A stretch of 40,869 bases of DNA from Akkermansia muciniphila. GTDB lineage: Bacteria > Verrucomicrobiota > Verrucomicrobiia > Verrucomicrobiales > Akkermansiaceae. Shown piece after piece: positions 16,284 to 25,431 of the stretch. The DNA is taken from contig CAMCYK010000024.1 in assembly GCA_945883695.1 (NCBI GenBank), forward strand, positions 1 through 40,869, given 5' to 3'. The notes below the pieces were generated by a model. The model ran no database searches and had not been told where the DNA came from. It saw only the letters and a list, made by a program, of their open reading frames with translations. Within the stretch, counting starts at the first letter, position 1; every line of letters begins with the position of its first letter. Both the position numbers and the translations under genes were made by a program.

Positions 16284-19200
16284 TTAGGGTTCGTCATCCT
16301 CCTCCGCGCTGCCGCCACCCAAGCCCATCCGATATTTGATGTCGTAGTTGATGATGAAGTCGAGTTCCTCGGGGGTGAAGCCATAGTGTGAAGCGAGGAT
16401 GGTGTCGATCTCGTCAAGTTGGACCTTGCTTTTTCGATATTCGAAAGTCTCCAAAAACAGACCGCTTTTCTCCATTTCGTGGGACGTTGTTCTCAGTTTC
16501 TTGAGATAGAGCCCACCTGCCTTGCTGAGTTTCGTGAGGGATTCCGTATCCATTTTGGAAGCTGCCCATGGAAATGCCGTAAGGTCGCGGCGATTGAGAT
16601 TGCGACAATCTGACAGGACGTTCCAAAACCAGAAAAAGCAAGAGGATGAGAGCGCCCCGATAGCGGCGGCTTGGGCTTTCGGCGAGCTAAACCAAAATTC
16701 TTTCAGCTCGGTCGGCAATAGCTTGGCGCCAGTTTGGATAGATCGAACTTTCGGCGGCGTGTCCAAGAACGCCAAAAAATATCCAAATTTGCGAGTGTAA
16801 TAGACCGGATAATCAGACCTCTTTTGAAGGTCGATTTCCAAAGCGCTGGACCTTGCCGTGATTTTTTCCAGACATTTCGTTTGAATGTCGCTTCCTATTT
16901 TCTCTAGAGACGATGAGAAGATTCTGAAAGGGGACGAATTGCACCCATACTCCAGTTGACCTTTAAAAAGAGTATCAAATTCCGACTTCAGCCATCTGTG
17001 ATAACGACTCGTAAAAAATGTTGACTCGGCGACCCCTCTCTCTCCTATCAAAATCGTGAGACGCTTTTGCGCCCCGTCGAAAAGCTGCGAGGGGCGATTA
17101 GAATAGAAGGAGCACCAGACGTTAGAAAAGCATGAACGAGTGAGACTCTGGAGGGACGAAAAGCCATCAAGTCCGAATATTGAAATAGGAACGATCATTC
17201 CAAGCCATTGTCCAGTGGACGAGATGCGATAAGCGCGCTCCATGGTGTATCCGTAAAGATCGCCGCATAATTCGGTCTCGAACCCTTTGATTCGATATGT
17301 TAATTTCACATCTTTGTATTCCACATATGGTGGGTTCCCCACAATCACATCGACCCCCCCGCCATTCATGATCCCGTAGAACTCGACGAACCAGTGGAAA
17401 GGCTCGTGAGACTGTTTCCATTTCTGGAAGGCCGTCTCGTTCTTGAGATTCTTCTGATCGTATTGGCCGGCGAGGAAGCGGTCGAGCTGGGAGCGGAGGG
17501 ACTTCAGGATGCCCTCGAGCGTTTCCTTGGCCGTGCGGAACTCGGCGGCGGATTGGCCGACGCTGTCCTGGAGATCCTGGAAGCGGCGGAAGGCGCGGTC
17601 GGCATCCTCGGCCTGCTCCATGATGCGGCGGAAGTCATCGAGGGAGTTCTCGATGCCAAGCAGCGCCATCTGTTCCCCCCCCGCGGCCGCCCTGGGCCTC
17701 GGTGAAGGCCTTGCGAATCTCCTCGCGGGAGGCGTAGCCGACGAGGGTATTGCCGGCGCGGACGTTGAAGTCGATGTCGGGCAGCGGTTCGATGTCCTGG
17801 CCGGGTTCGAGCTGGGCGGCGAGCTTAAGGAAGAGGCGGAGTTTGCAGATTTCCACGGCTTCTTCCATAATGTCCACGCCGTAGAGGTTATGGACGATGA
17901 GGGTCTTGTGGATGAAGTAGCCTTCGTTCGGGTGGCGTTCGACGGCTTCGAGAATCTTGCCGATCTCCTTCTCCCAATTCGGGTGCTTCTGGCCGGTGGT
18001 CTTCCAGTCGGCCAACAGGGCCCGGAAGCGCTCCAGCAGGCCCTCGTAGAGCGGCTGGAGGATCTCCAGCGCGGCGAAGAGGAAGGCCCCGGAGCCGCAG
18101 GTGGGATCGAGCACCGACAGTTCCCGCAGCGCCTTCCACAAGGCCAGGGCGAGGTCGCCGGGCGCGGCGGCGATGAGGTCCTGGACGAACTGGCGGATGT
18201 CGAGATTGAGGGTGACGAGGTCGGCGGGCTCCTTCACCTCGCCGGCGCGGAGTTTCCGCCGCAGTTCGTGGCAGCGCTGGTGGCGGGCGATGGTTTCCCG
18301 CCAGATCTCGGTGGGCAGGGCGTGGCTGGCCGGGGTTGGGGTGTTCCAGTCCTTGCGGCGCGTGAGCAGGTCGGGCGCCTGCGTGTCGAGGCCGATGGCG
18401 ATCTTGGGCGGCAGCGACGCTTGCCACGCCGCCTCGCTTTCCCCCGCACCCCGCCGGACAGGTTCGTAGATGTAGCGGTCGGGGTCGTTCTTGAGCATAT
18501 CCCAGGCATCGGCGGGCAGCTTGGCGGCGACTTTCTTGAGCAGGAAGGGCAGGATGGTGTTCTTGGAGATGTATTCGGTGATGTCCTCCTTGGTGTAGTA
18601 GGCCCCCATCTCCTTCTGGTTGGTGTACTTCTCGAAGACGTAGCCGAGGACCTCGGGGTTGATCTCGCGGTCGTTGCCGATGGGGCGGTCGTCGAGATGC
18701 CACTGGTAGGCGTCGAAGAAGTCGAAGATCTTCTCGAAGGTCTCGTCCCGGATGGTGATGTCGGGATGGGAGCGCTCGATGGGGTGCTCGGCGAAGATGC
18801 CGCCATTGAGGTAGGGGATCTTTTTACCGATCAGTGCGGTGAGTTCCGGCGGGCGGCCTTCGCCATCGAGGCCCTCGAAGAACAGCCGTTTGAGGAAGGA
18901 GCGGTAGAAGGAGTGGAACTTGTCCTTGCCGAGGGTGTCCCGGACGCGCTCGAAGCGGGTGCGGAGGTAGCGCTGGTCGCCGTCGAGGTGGCCCTTCTGC
19001 TGGAGGAAGTAGCAGAACATCAGGCGGTTCAGCATCAGCGAGGTGTAGTGGGCGAGGATGCCCTCGTCGCCAAGGCCCTTGATGAATTTCTGGAAGCGGT
19101 CCTTCTGCCGGCGGAAGTCCTCATAGAAGCGCTTGGTGAGCTTGTCGCGGTCGAGATTGTCGCGCAGGCGCTGGACCACGCCGGTGACATCGAGCGCCTC

Positions 19201-19638
19201 CTCCTCGTCGAGGGTGAAGGCGATGGTGGTCAGCTTCTGGAGCAGCAGTTCATTCGAGCGGCCCTTTTCCCAGGTGAGTTCGCGGTGGCGGACGGGTTTC
19301 CCGGGTAGTTTGGAGGTCCAGAGCCAGACCTGCCGGGTCTTGGCCTTGTCGGCGAAGATGAGGAGATGCTCCGCAGCGAGCGGGGTGACGGCTTTTTCGA
19401 GTTTCTTCCGTTGGTCGGACGGCATGATGCCGCCGTCCTGCTGTGGCGGAACTTGCAAGACCCGGACGCCCTTCTTTTCAGCGATGGCTTCGAGTTCGAG
19501 GAAGTCGCCGTTGAACGGGACGCGGAGGCGCATTCCGGAGTCCGGCCAGTCCCAGCCAATGGAGGGATCGGAGAACAGGCCGGAGAAGTCGAATGCGGCG
19601 AGATAGCGGGCGGCATCCTTACGTTGCTGGGGCGTCAT
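16284..19638 (-). CDS. Eco57I-like adenine-specific DNA methyltransferase, frameshifted at a G8 tract
   Basis: Two overlapping frames form one gene. The first (19638-17635) has motif X-like MGAYYTKEDITEYI (about 344-357), motif I VLDPTCGSGAFL (about 509-520) and IDFNVRAGNTLVGY. It then leaves frame at G8 (17675-17682 on the plus strand as C8) and ends after 667 residues. The second (from 17669) begins MALLGIENSLDDF and carries the catalytic motif IVGNPPYVEYKD (about residues 768-771 of the full protein) and the specificity region. With seven Gs the whole reads as 1117 residues, the size of a type IIG or PglX-like enzyme. It would methylate adenine N6. No PD-(D/E)xK nuclease motif was found at the N-terminus. 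The C-terminal third is clearly AT-richer. The gene sits between the DUF3800 gene and the 145-aa unknown. Phase variation, mutation or a sequencing error would each explain the shift. Confidence 0.85.
17675..17682 (-). repeat. G8 homopolymer tract in methyltransferase gene
   Basis: Eight consecutive Cs on the plus strand (Gs in the coding strand), starting at codon 653, mark the exact place where the methyltransferase frame breaks. Removing one G joins GGRGGEQMALLG and restores a single frame across both catalytic motifs. The tract lies just after motif I and before NPPY, so the OFF state lacks the catalytic motif. Confidence 0.85.
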
Positions 19639-19747
19639 GGGAAAAGGGGGTTGAAAGAGAGCGGGGAGTGTGTCATAGGTTCCTCAGCGACGAGCGTGGC
19701 CGCCCCATAGGCGACCCGAATCCCACTGGGGTTCCTCGCCGCTCCTT

Positions 19748-20512
19748 TCATTTTTGCACGGTTTTGAGCCATTCGATCACGTCGGGGAAAGACTCCTTCC
19801 CTCGGTGGATGAGGGGCTGGATGAGCTCGATCCCGCGGTCATCGATGGTCTTGGCGTCCAAGCCGAGCTTTCGCTCTTCCGACTTTCTCGCATGGAGGGT
19901 GCACAGGTCGGATAGCTGGAGCAGTCGGCTTTTCCGGGAATCAATGAAGAAGCCCTTTTCAATGATCCGGTCGAGGTGCAAGGCGCCCGGGGTGACGCGG
20001 AGAAGCTTTTGGAAGCGCTCGATGTCGCCTACGACCTCCCGATTGTCGTCGGAGATAATGATGCCAAGAACGTCGGGTCCGAAGTCACGGAGCAGATTAT
20101 TGGCGACCTGGGCGACCAGCGGAAACGCCGCGAGGTGAGGATTCACCGTGATTCCGGGACCGAATGCCTTGGTCATCCACCGTTCGTACCGCTTCTTTAC
20201 GATTGCCCGATAAATGAAGCGGAGCTGGTGCTTGATCGCGACGTCCAACCACGCATCCCGCAAGCGGAGCCGGTCAGCTACGGAGACTCCTCTGAAAACG
20301 CCGGTTCCTTGGCGAATATCGCCACCGTGGATCTCGAAGTCCGCCGACTGATCTTTCGGCCCGTAGAGGCGAATGGCTTCTTCCAAATCCTCTTCGATCT
20401 GCCGCCAAGAAGTTTCGGGAACCACCAAGGCCCCTAGCACGAAGATCGGTTGAGCCGGGTCGGCGAGGTTGCGCCCAGTATTGCCTGATTCGTCGATGTA
20501 AATCAGATGCAT
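19748..20512 (-). CDS. DUF3800 protein (RNase H-like fold)
   Basis: The product is 254 residues from ATG 20512. The frame extends further upstream, but MHLIYIDESGNTGRN is the typical DUF3800 start and lies 5 bp after the helicase stop. The N-terminal IDESG with Asp7 and Glu8 and a later acidic strand LGIIISDDNREVVG fit an RNase H-like metal site, as does the C-terminal block LLQLSDLCTLHARK with its Asp. DUF3800 proteins are often found in defence islands and on mobile elements; nuclease activity is suspected for the family but I know of no settled function. Here the gene is coupled to the helicase and separated by about 110 bp from the methyltransferase, so a second promoter in that gap is possible. 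Confidence 0.85.
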   Translation of the reverse strand: MHLIYIDESGNTGRNLADPAQPIFVLGALVVPETSWRQIEEDLEEAIRLYGPKDQSADFEIHGGDIRQGTGVFRGVSVADRLRLRDAWLDVAIKHQLRFIYRAIVKKRYERWMTKAFGPGITVNPHLAAFPLVAQVANNLLRDFGPDVLGIIISDDNREVVGDIERFQKLLRVTPGALHLDRIIEKGFFIDSRKSRLLQLSDLCTLHARKSEERKLGLDAKTIDDRGIELIQPLIHRGKESFPDVIEWLKTVQK

Positions 20513-20517
20513 GGCGA

Positions 20518-23500
20518 TCAGGGCGCAAGGCCAAGGGAGCAAAGAATCCGGGGTTCCTTGGCAGTTTCCTCGTGGAGATTCACCACAACAAGTCGGTCAT
20601 CCTTGTGGAGCTGGGTGACGAGACCAGCGAGGTCGTCGTCGCTGATGCTGCTGCGAAGCTGGCGATTAAGTTTGTCCACGGCCTCGGTGGTCATGGGGTG
20701 ATCGAAAATCGCTTGGATCGAGGCGCGAACGTGGTCGGTGAGGAAGAGGTCCCCTTCCCGGTGGCGGAGGTAGTCTTGGAGCCGCTCATAGGTCCGGTAG
20801 CGGGCTCCGCGGCGGGAGCCGAGTTGGCCGGCCTTGAGGTCCTTGCGCTCTTCCTCGATGATCTTGATGGCCCGGGCAACGAGCGTGTGGTGGTCGGCCC
20901 GGCGCGGAAGGGCGACTTGGTCCGGCGTACACTTCGCCTGACGGAAGACGCGGACCAGCGACTCGGTGACGGCTTTCCCGTCGGGATCGATCCACAGGAG
21001 GGCGTCGTGATCCTGCGGGGTGCGGATGTAGGCGAGGATCCCCGGCGGAGTGAGCTGGGGCCGCTCGGGATCGGGGCTGTGCTTCTTGGTGGCGAAGACC
21101 ACGTCGGGGAGATTCTCGACGGCCTTGCGAACCTCGGGGTCGTTCTTGGTGGCCTGCGACCAGACTTCGAAGGCCTCGGAGGTGAGATCGACCTCGTCGT
21201 CGTCTGGCTCATCGAGGATGCCGGATTTCTCATCGTAGAGGTTCCGGAGGGCTTCCTCGTCGGAGGCAGTCTGGTCCTCAAAAAAGGATTCGTCGGAGCC
21301 GACGACTTCCTCGTTCTCGCGGAGCCGGTGGACGAGGCGCTTGCGGAGCTTAATGATCGTCTCGACGCCTTCGGTGGGCAGGAAGGAATAGCAGTGGATG
21401 ACATCGCGCTTCTGCCCGATGCGGTCGACGCGGCCGGCCCGCTGAATCAGGCGGATGATTGCCCAAGGCAGGTCGTAATTGATGACGCGAGCGGAGTCCT
21501 GAAGGTTTTGGCCTTCCGAAAGTACGTCGGTGGCGATGAGGACGCGGGTTTGCCTTGAAGGTGGGAAATCCTTCAGCTTTTCGTTCGATTCCGGGGAGAA
21601 CCGCCAAGCCTGCTTTGCCGGATCTTCCGAGGCGCCGGTGACGCAGTCCACGCCGTCGATGCCGGCGGCGCGGAGGGCATCGGCCAGATACGTCGCGGTG
21701 TCGGCAAACTGGGTGAAGAGGAGGAACTTCTCGGGTGAGGCTTCGCTCTTGAGCAGCTTGATGAGCGCCTGGAGTTTGAAGTCTTTCGAGGTGGGGATTT
21801 CACCGGAATCCGTGAGAAGCTGGCGGAGGGCATCGGAATCTTCGCGGAGGTGTTGGATCAGGGTCTTCTTGAACACGTCGGTCCGCAGCCACTTGTAACG
21901 CTTCGCCTGATGGGTGGCGGTGTCCTTGTAGATGCGGGCGGCCTCGGAGCGGTAGTGGGCTTCGGTCCATTCACCGAGGGCCGGCAGCTTCTCGTCGCCG
22001 TGGACCAGTTTCAGTTCCCCATCGCCGAAATCCCGCAGGCGGGTATCGAGTGAGGTGGAGTCCTGCTGACCGATCGGCAGCGGCAGCTTGTTCTCCAGCG
22101 CGTGAATCTCGATGTGATTGCGGAGAATGTGCCGGTGGATCGAAAGCAGGAAGGCGTGGGCCGAGCTTTCCAATCGCTTGAAGAGGTTCGTGCGGCAGAA
22201 GCCCTTCATCCGCTTTCCGGCGCGGGAAAGATCGTCGAGGGTCTTCTTCTCGGTGTCCGTGAGGTCAGGCGGGAGCGGATCCTTTTTGTAAAGGCTGCGG
22301 CCGTAGCGTGGAAGATTCAGGTGGTCGATGACTTGGACGACGTCGTCCCGGAACAGCCGGGCGCAGGGGTCCGAGCTGTCGTCGGGGTCCGAACGGAACT
22401 TCACCGAGACCGGCGTGCGGACGGGGAAATACATCCGCTCGCCGCTCTGGAGGGTGAGGTAGGGCAGCCCGTTCCGCTCGTCGATGTCGGCGTAGTTCTT
22501 GATGATGAAGGAGCGGGTCCGGCGGACGAGGAAGAGCCGCATGATGTCGCGCCAGTCATCGGGGAAAAGGCTTTGCTCGAAGGCCCCGAGCGACGAGATC
22601 GGGGTGTTCGGGTTCTTGAGGGCGAAATTGGATTCGCCCACCTCGCGCAGCATGGCCTCAGGACGGATGCCGAGATCTTCCTGCTCGTTCTTAAAGAGCC
22701 TAAGTTGTGCGCCGAGGTCGAGGTAGGTTTTGTTGTAGGGCGTAGCGGACAAGAGGATGACCTTGCAGTCGTTGCGGGCGATGTACTCGCGGATGGCCTG
22801 ATAGGTTTTGCCCTCGCGGTTGCGGAAGTTGTGCGATTCGTCGATCAGGACCAGCCGGTAACGGACCAGGTTGGGGAGTTCCCGTTGCGCGACACTCTGC
22901 GAGATGACCTTGGGCGCGCGGAGCCCGAAACGGTGGGCGTAGTCCTCCCACATGTTGGTCAGGTTCTTCGGGCAGAGGATCAGGGTCTCGAGCATCTGGT
23001 CGTCCGACATCACGCGGGCGATCGCCGAGGCGATGCGGGTCTTGCCTAGACCGACAACGTCGCCGACCAGAACGCCGCCGCGCCTGTTCAGGTGACGGCA
23101 AGCGAGTTGGACCGCCTTCTCCTGGAACGGCATGAGTTGATCACGAATCTCGGCAGGCACCCGGAACTCCTTGATCCCTTCGCGGGCATCCTGGGAAAGG
23201 TGCCACGCCATCTTGAGATAGACATGGTAGGGTGGGATGAGACGCTCGCCGGCCCAGCTTTCCTCGATGATCTCGATCAATTCCTCGGTGATGTCGAGGC
23301 AGCGGCTGTCGTTCCAGCGGTCGACAAACCAAGCGTGGAGTTTTTGGGCCGCGTCCTTGTCCGGGACCTCGATGTTAAGCTCACCTTGTGCCTTCAGCCC
23401 CGAAAGCGTGAGATTGCTGCTGCCGAGGTAAGCGATGATCGGATTGAAGCTGTCGTCCCGGTGGGCGAGGTAGAGCTTCGCGTGGAGGGTATGCTTGAGA

Positions 23501-23922
23501 AAGAGCTTCACCCGCAATCGGCCTTCCCGGAGCTGCTTCGCCAGCCGCCGGAGGCCGGCCTCGTCAGCATCGGTGGGAAATCCTAGGGTGAGTTGCTTTC
23601 TGAACTCCTTGGCCGCGTCTCGCCGGAGTTTTGCCAAACGCTTGTTGTCGGGTGGCCGCTCTTCCTCCGCCGTCAGCCATTCCTTGAGCTGCTCCTGCGG
23701 AAGGCGCTGCATCCCGACCAGCAACCTGCACGGGGCGGGATCATCCTCGGAGGTTGGCAGCTGCCAACCTCCGACGACTGAGTCGATGCATCGCCAGCCC
23801 CGGAGGTTGAAATACCCGACGCAGAAATCGCCACGTTTCGCGACCTTGAGAGCATCTTTGAGTCCGTTGCCATCGCTGTTTTCGAGGAACGGGGTCTCAA
23901 TATTGTCAAAAACGGTGGGCAT
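20518..23922 (-). CDS. PLD-domain SNF2/HepA-type helicase
   Basis: The product is 1134 residues, the first gene of the operon. The N-terminal part (about 1-210) is a phospholipase D-like domain with one HKD-type motif, HTLHAKLYLAH (His147, Lys149) and YLGSSNLTLSG. Residues about 260-500 form the first helicase lobe: VGDVVGLGKT (Walker A, 287-295), VLIDESHNF (DESH, 361-364), LLSATPYNKT (motif III). The second lobe has RVLIATDVLSEGQNLQ, INYDLPW and LIQRAGRVDRIGQKRD (motifs V-VI). SNF2-type motors translocate on double-stranded DNA, and the PLD domain could bind or cut DNA. PLD-SNF2 proteins often sit beside methyltransferases in defence loci, including DISARM-like ones. Codons 50-59 lie under a perfect 28-bp palindrome and look like an inserted loop (VVGGWQLPTSEDD). 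Confidence 0.9.
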   Translation of the reverse strand: MPTVFDNIETPFLENSDGNGLKDALKVAKRGDFCVGYFNLRGWRCIDSVVGGWQLPTSEDDPAPCRLLVGMQRLPQEQLKEWLTAEEERPPDNKRLAKLRRDAAKEFRKQLTLGFPTDADEAGLRRLAKQLREGRLRVKLFLKHTLHAKLYLAHRDDSFNPIIAYLGSSNLTLSGLKAQGELNIEVPDKDAAQKLHAWFVDRWNDSRCLDITEELIEIIEESWAGERLIPPYHVYLKMAWHLSQDAREGIKEFRVPAEIRDQLMPFQEKAVQLACRHLNRRGGVLVGDVVGLGKTRIASAIARVMSDDQMLETLILCPKNLTNMWEDYAHRFGLRAPKVISQSVAQRELPNLVRYRLVLIDESHNFRNREGKTYQAIREYIARNDCKVILLSATPYNKTYLDLGAQLRLFKNEQEDLGIRPEAMLREVGESNFALKNPNTPISSLGAFEQSLFPDDWRDIMRLFLVRRTRSFIIKNYADIDERNGLPYLTLQSGERMYFPVRTPVSVKFRSDPDDSSDPCARLFRDDVVQVIDHLNLPRYGRSLYKKDPLPPDLTDTEKKTLDDLSRAGKRMKGFCRTNLFKRLESSAHAFLLSIHRHILRNHIEIHALENKLPLPIGQQDSTSLDTRLRDFGDGELKLVHGDEKLPALGEWTEAHYRSEAARIYKDTATHQAKRYKWLRTDVFKKTLIQHLREDSDALRQLLTDSGEIPTSKDFKLQALIKLLKSEASPEKFLLFTQFADTATYLADALRAAGIDGVDCVTGASEDPAKQAWRFSPESNEKLKDFPPSRQTRVLIATDVLSEGQNLQDSARVINYDLPWAIIRLIQRAGRVDRIGQKRDVIHCYSFLPTEGVETIIKLRKRLVHRLRENEEVVGSDESFFEDQTASDEEALRNLYDEKSGILDEPDDDEVDLTSEAFEVWSQATKNDPEVRKAVENLPDVVFATKKHSPDPERPQLTPPGILAYIRTPQDHDALLWIDPDGKAVTESLVRVFRQAKCTPDQVALPRRADHHTLVARAIKIIEEERKDLKAGQLGSRRGARYRTYERLQDYLRHREGDLFLTDHVRASIQAIFDHPMTTEAVDKLNRQLRSSISDDDLAGLVTQLHKDDRLVVVNLHEETAKEPRILCSLGLAP
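23747..23774. repeat. Perfect 28-bp palindrome inside helicase gene
   Basis: The half-site TCGGAGGTTGGCAG (23747-23760) is followed without spacer by its exact reverse complement (23761-23774). It encodes about residues 50-59 of the helicase, before the first PLD core strand CRLLVGM. It may be a dispersed palindromic element tolerated in a loop, or a protein-binding site close to the operon's start. Confidence 0.75.
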
Positions 23923-24296
23923 TGATCGAATGATTCTCGTCAGAGAGGCGGCGGAGGGTGGATTTCAACGGGTTACGGCCGGCGCCGAACTGCGCGCGAC
24001 GTCATCTCAATCACTTGTAGCTGGGGTGAGAAGCTTCATCCTCGGGAAGGGCTGCAAAAACGCTTGATAGAGCCTGCCGATCCTGGTTGCGGCCGAGCCT
24101 TCTTGGGAAGAACCCGGCCACTCTTCAGAGCTCCTCCGAACCGATGGAAATCAAAACCCATGCGGGAAACTTGACCCGTAGCCTGGGACAACTGCGGGGA
24201 GAGGCTCAGAATAGATTGCCCCTCCCCTCCGCCCGTCAGGAAATTCGCAAAATACAGATCGAAATCCGCGGAGAAGTGATCTTTCAGACAGCCGCC
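23923..24296. other. Intergenic region upstream of defence-type operon
   Basis: These 374 bp contain no convincing gene. The operon's promoter should be in the part nearest 23922 on the minus strand, but no clear -35/-10 pair was found. A nested hairpin lies at 24091-24119: GGCCG/CGGCC outside, TTCTT/AAGAA inside with a GGG loop. It is a possible terminator or operator. The part next to 24297 is the 3' side of the heme-domain gene. Confidence 0.45.
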
Positions 24297-25412
24297 TCAG
24301 GGCTTCAAGCTCGCGAGATAAGCCACCAGATCGGCCAATTGCGCGGGGGTCATCGTCCGGTCCAGGCCCGCGGGCATCATCGAACCGGGCAGCTCCTCGC
24401 GTCTTTCGATCTCCGCCAGCGGGATCCGCGTGACGATCCCGCTCGGCTCCCTGAGCCCGATCTCCGTGCCGGTCTCGCTGACCACGAACCCGGTGCGCGC
24501 GCCGCCCGACTTGAGGGTGACCTGCATCCCCTTGAACCCGTGCGAAATGCTCGCCGCCGGATCGAGGATCGCTTCGAACAATCCTTCCCGGCTCAGCTTG
24601 TTGCCGATCTCCGTGAGCGCCGGGCCGAAGTCCACGCCGCGCTCCCCCACCTTGTGGCACACCAGGCAGGCGGTCTGCGGCAGCGCCACCACCGCCGCCC
24701 CGCGCGTGACATCGCCGCTCATCGCGAGCAGCCCGGCCAAGGTCGGCAACGCGGATCCGTCGAGGCCGGCGGCCGCGGGGAATTGCTTCGCCGCGTCCGC
24801 CTGGATCGCCGGCCAGGCGACGACCCGCCAGGTCGTGGCAGCCGCCGCCGCCAGATCGTCCGGAAGCTTCCCCGCCGCCGCCGCGTCGAGCAACGCCCGC
24901 GCCCCGGGCTCGCTGCGGGCCAGCGCGCGGACCGCCCGCTGCCGCAGGTCCGCCGCGCGGCCGGTCTCGCCGAGCACGGGGACCAGCAGCCCGATCGCCG
25001 GCGGGTCGCCGGCGTTGCCTAACAGATCGATCATCACCGGCGCCTCGTCCGCCGTGCCGCCGGCCAGCCGGCCGCGCGCCAGATCCAGCTCGCCGCGCCC
25101 GAGGATCCAGCGCAAGCCATCGACCGCCCGCGCGTCGTCCGCGCCAAGCTTCAGCGCGATCGCCAGCACCTCGCCGCTGGCATCGGGCAGCTCGAGGATC
25201 CGCGCGACCGCGATGAAGTCCGGCGTCCCGCGGGTGGACGCCACCACCTTGGCGACGGCCGCCTTGAGCGCGGGATTGCTTTCGAGGTCCATGCCCTTGA
25301 GCCGTTGCAGCGCCTCGAGCGCGACCTTCGGCGGGGCCGGAGCCGGCTCCTCGCCGCGGGCGAGGACGATCATCGAAGCGACGGCAAGCAGGGTGATGCG
25401 GGAGGCTTTCAT
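24297..25412 (-). CDS. Secreted heme-binding c-type cytochrome domain protein (PVC type)
   Basis: The product is 371 residues from ATG 25412, chosen because it gives a signal peptide (MKASRITLLAVASMIVLARG). Residues about 30-235 are Ala/Leu-rich helices resembling HEAT repeats. The C-terminal about 120 residues match the putative heme-binding domain of Planctomycetes/Verrucomicrobia: TACLVCHKVGERG with the CxxCH heme motif, FGPALTEIGNKLSREGLFEAI, SISHGFKGMQVTLKSG, LPGSMMPAGLDRTMT with a likely Met axial ligand, and LADLVAYLASL. It starts 19 bp after the large ThuA/dehydrogenase gene and supplies the heme domain that the neighbour lacks. In the related protein at 34369 the heme domain is fused. 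It probably accepts electrons from the partner dehydrogenase in the periplasm. Confidence 0.87.
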   Translation of the reverse strand: MKASRITLLAVASMIVLARGEEPAPAPPKVALEALQRLKGMDLESNPALKAAVAKVVASTRGTPDFIAVARILELPDASGEVLAIALKLGADDARAVDGLRWILGRGELDLARGRLAGGTADEAPVMIDLLGNAGDPPAIGLLVPVLGETGRAADLRQRAVRALARSEPGARALLDAAAAGKLPDDLAAAAATTWRVVAWPAIQADAAKQFPAAAGLDGSALPTLAGLLAMSGDVTRGAAVVALPQTACLVCHKVGERGVDFGPALTEIGNKLSREGLFEAILDPAASISHGFKGMQVTLKSGGARTGFVVSETGTEIGLREPSGIVTRIPLAEIERREELPGSMMPAGLDRTMTPAQLADLVAYLASLKP

Positions 25413-25431
25413 GCGCTCGTGAATCGGAAGC

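Noticed and set aside
17509-19308. Plus-strand frame of 599 codons opposite the methyltransferase
   Set aside because: The minus strand carries clear methyltransferase motifs (DPTCGSGAFL, GAYYTKEDITEYI); the plus frame is a Val/Gly/Glu-rich shadow.
11666-23922. Calling the operon DISARM or BREX
   Set aside because: There is a PLD-SNF2 helicase and a methyltransferase, but no DUF1998 (DrmB) gene, no separate DrmA-type helicase, and no PglZ, BrxC or BrxL; the GTPase and SLOG genes belong to neither.
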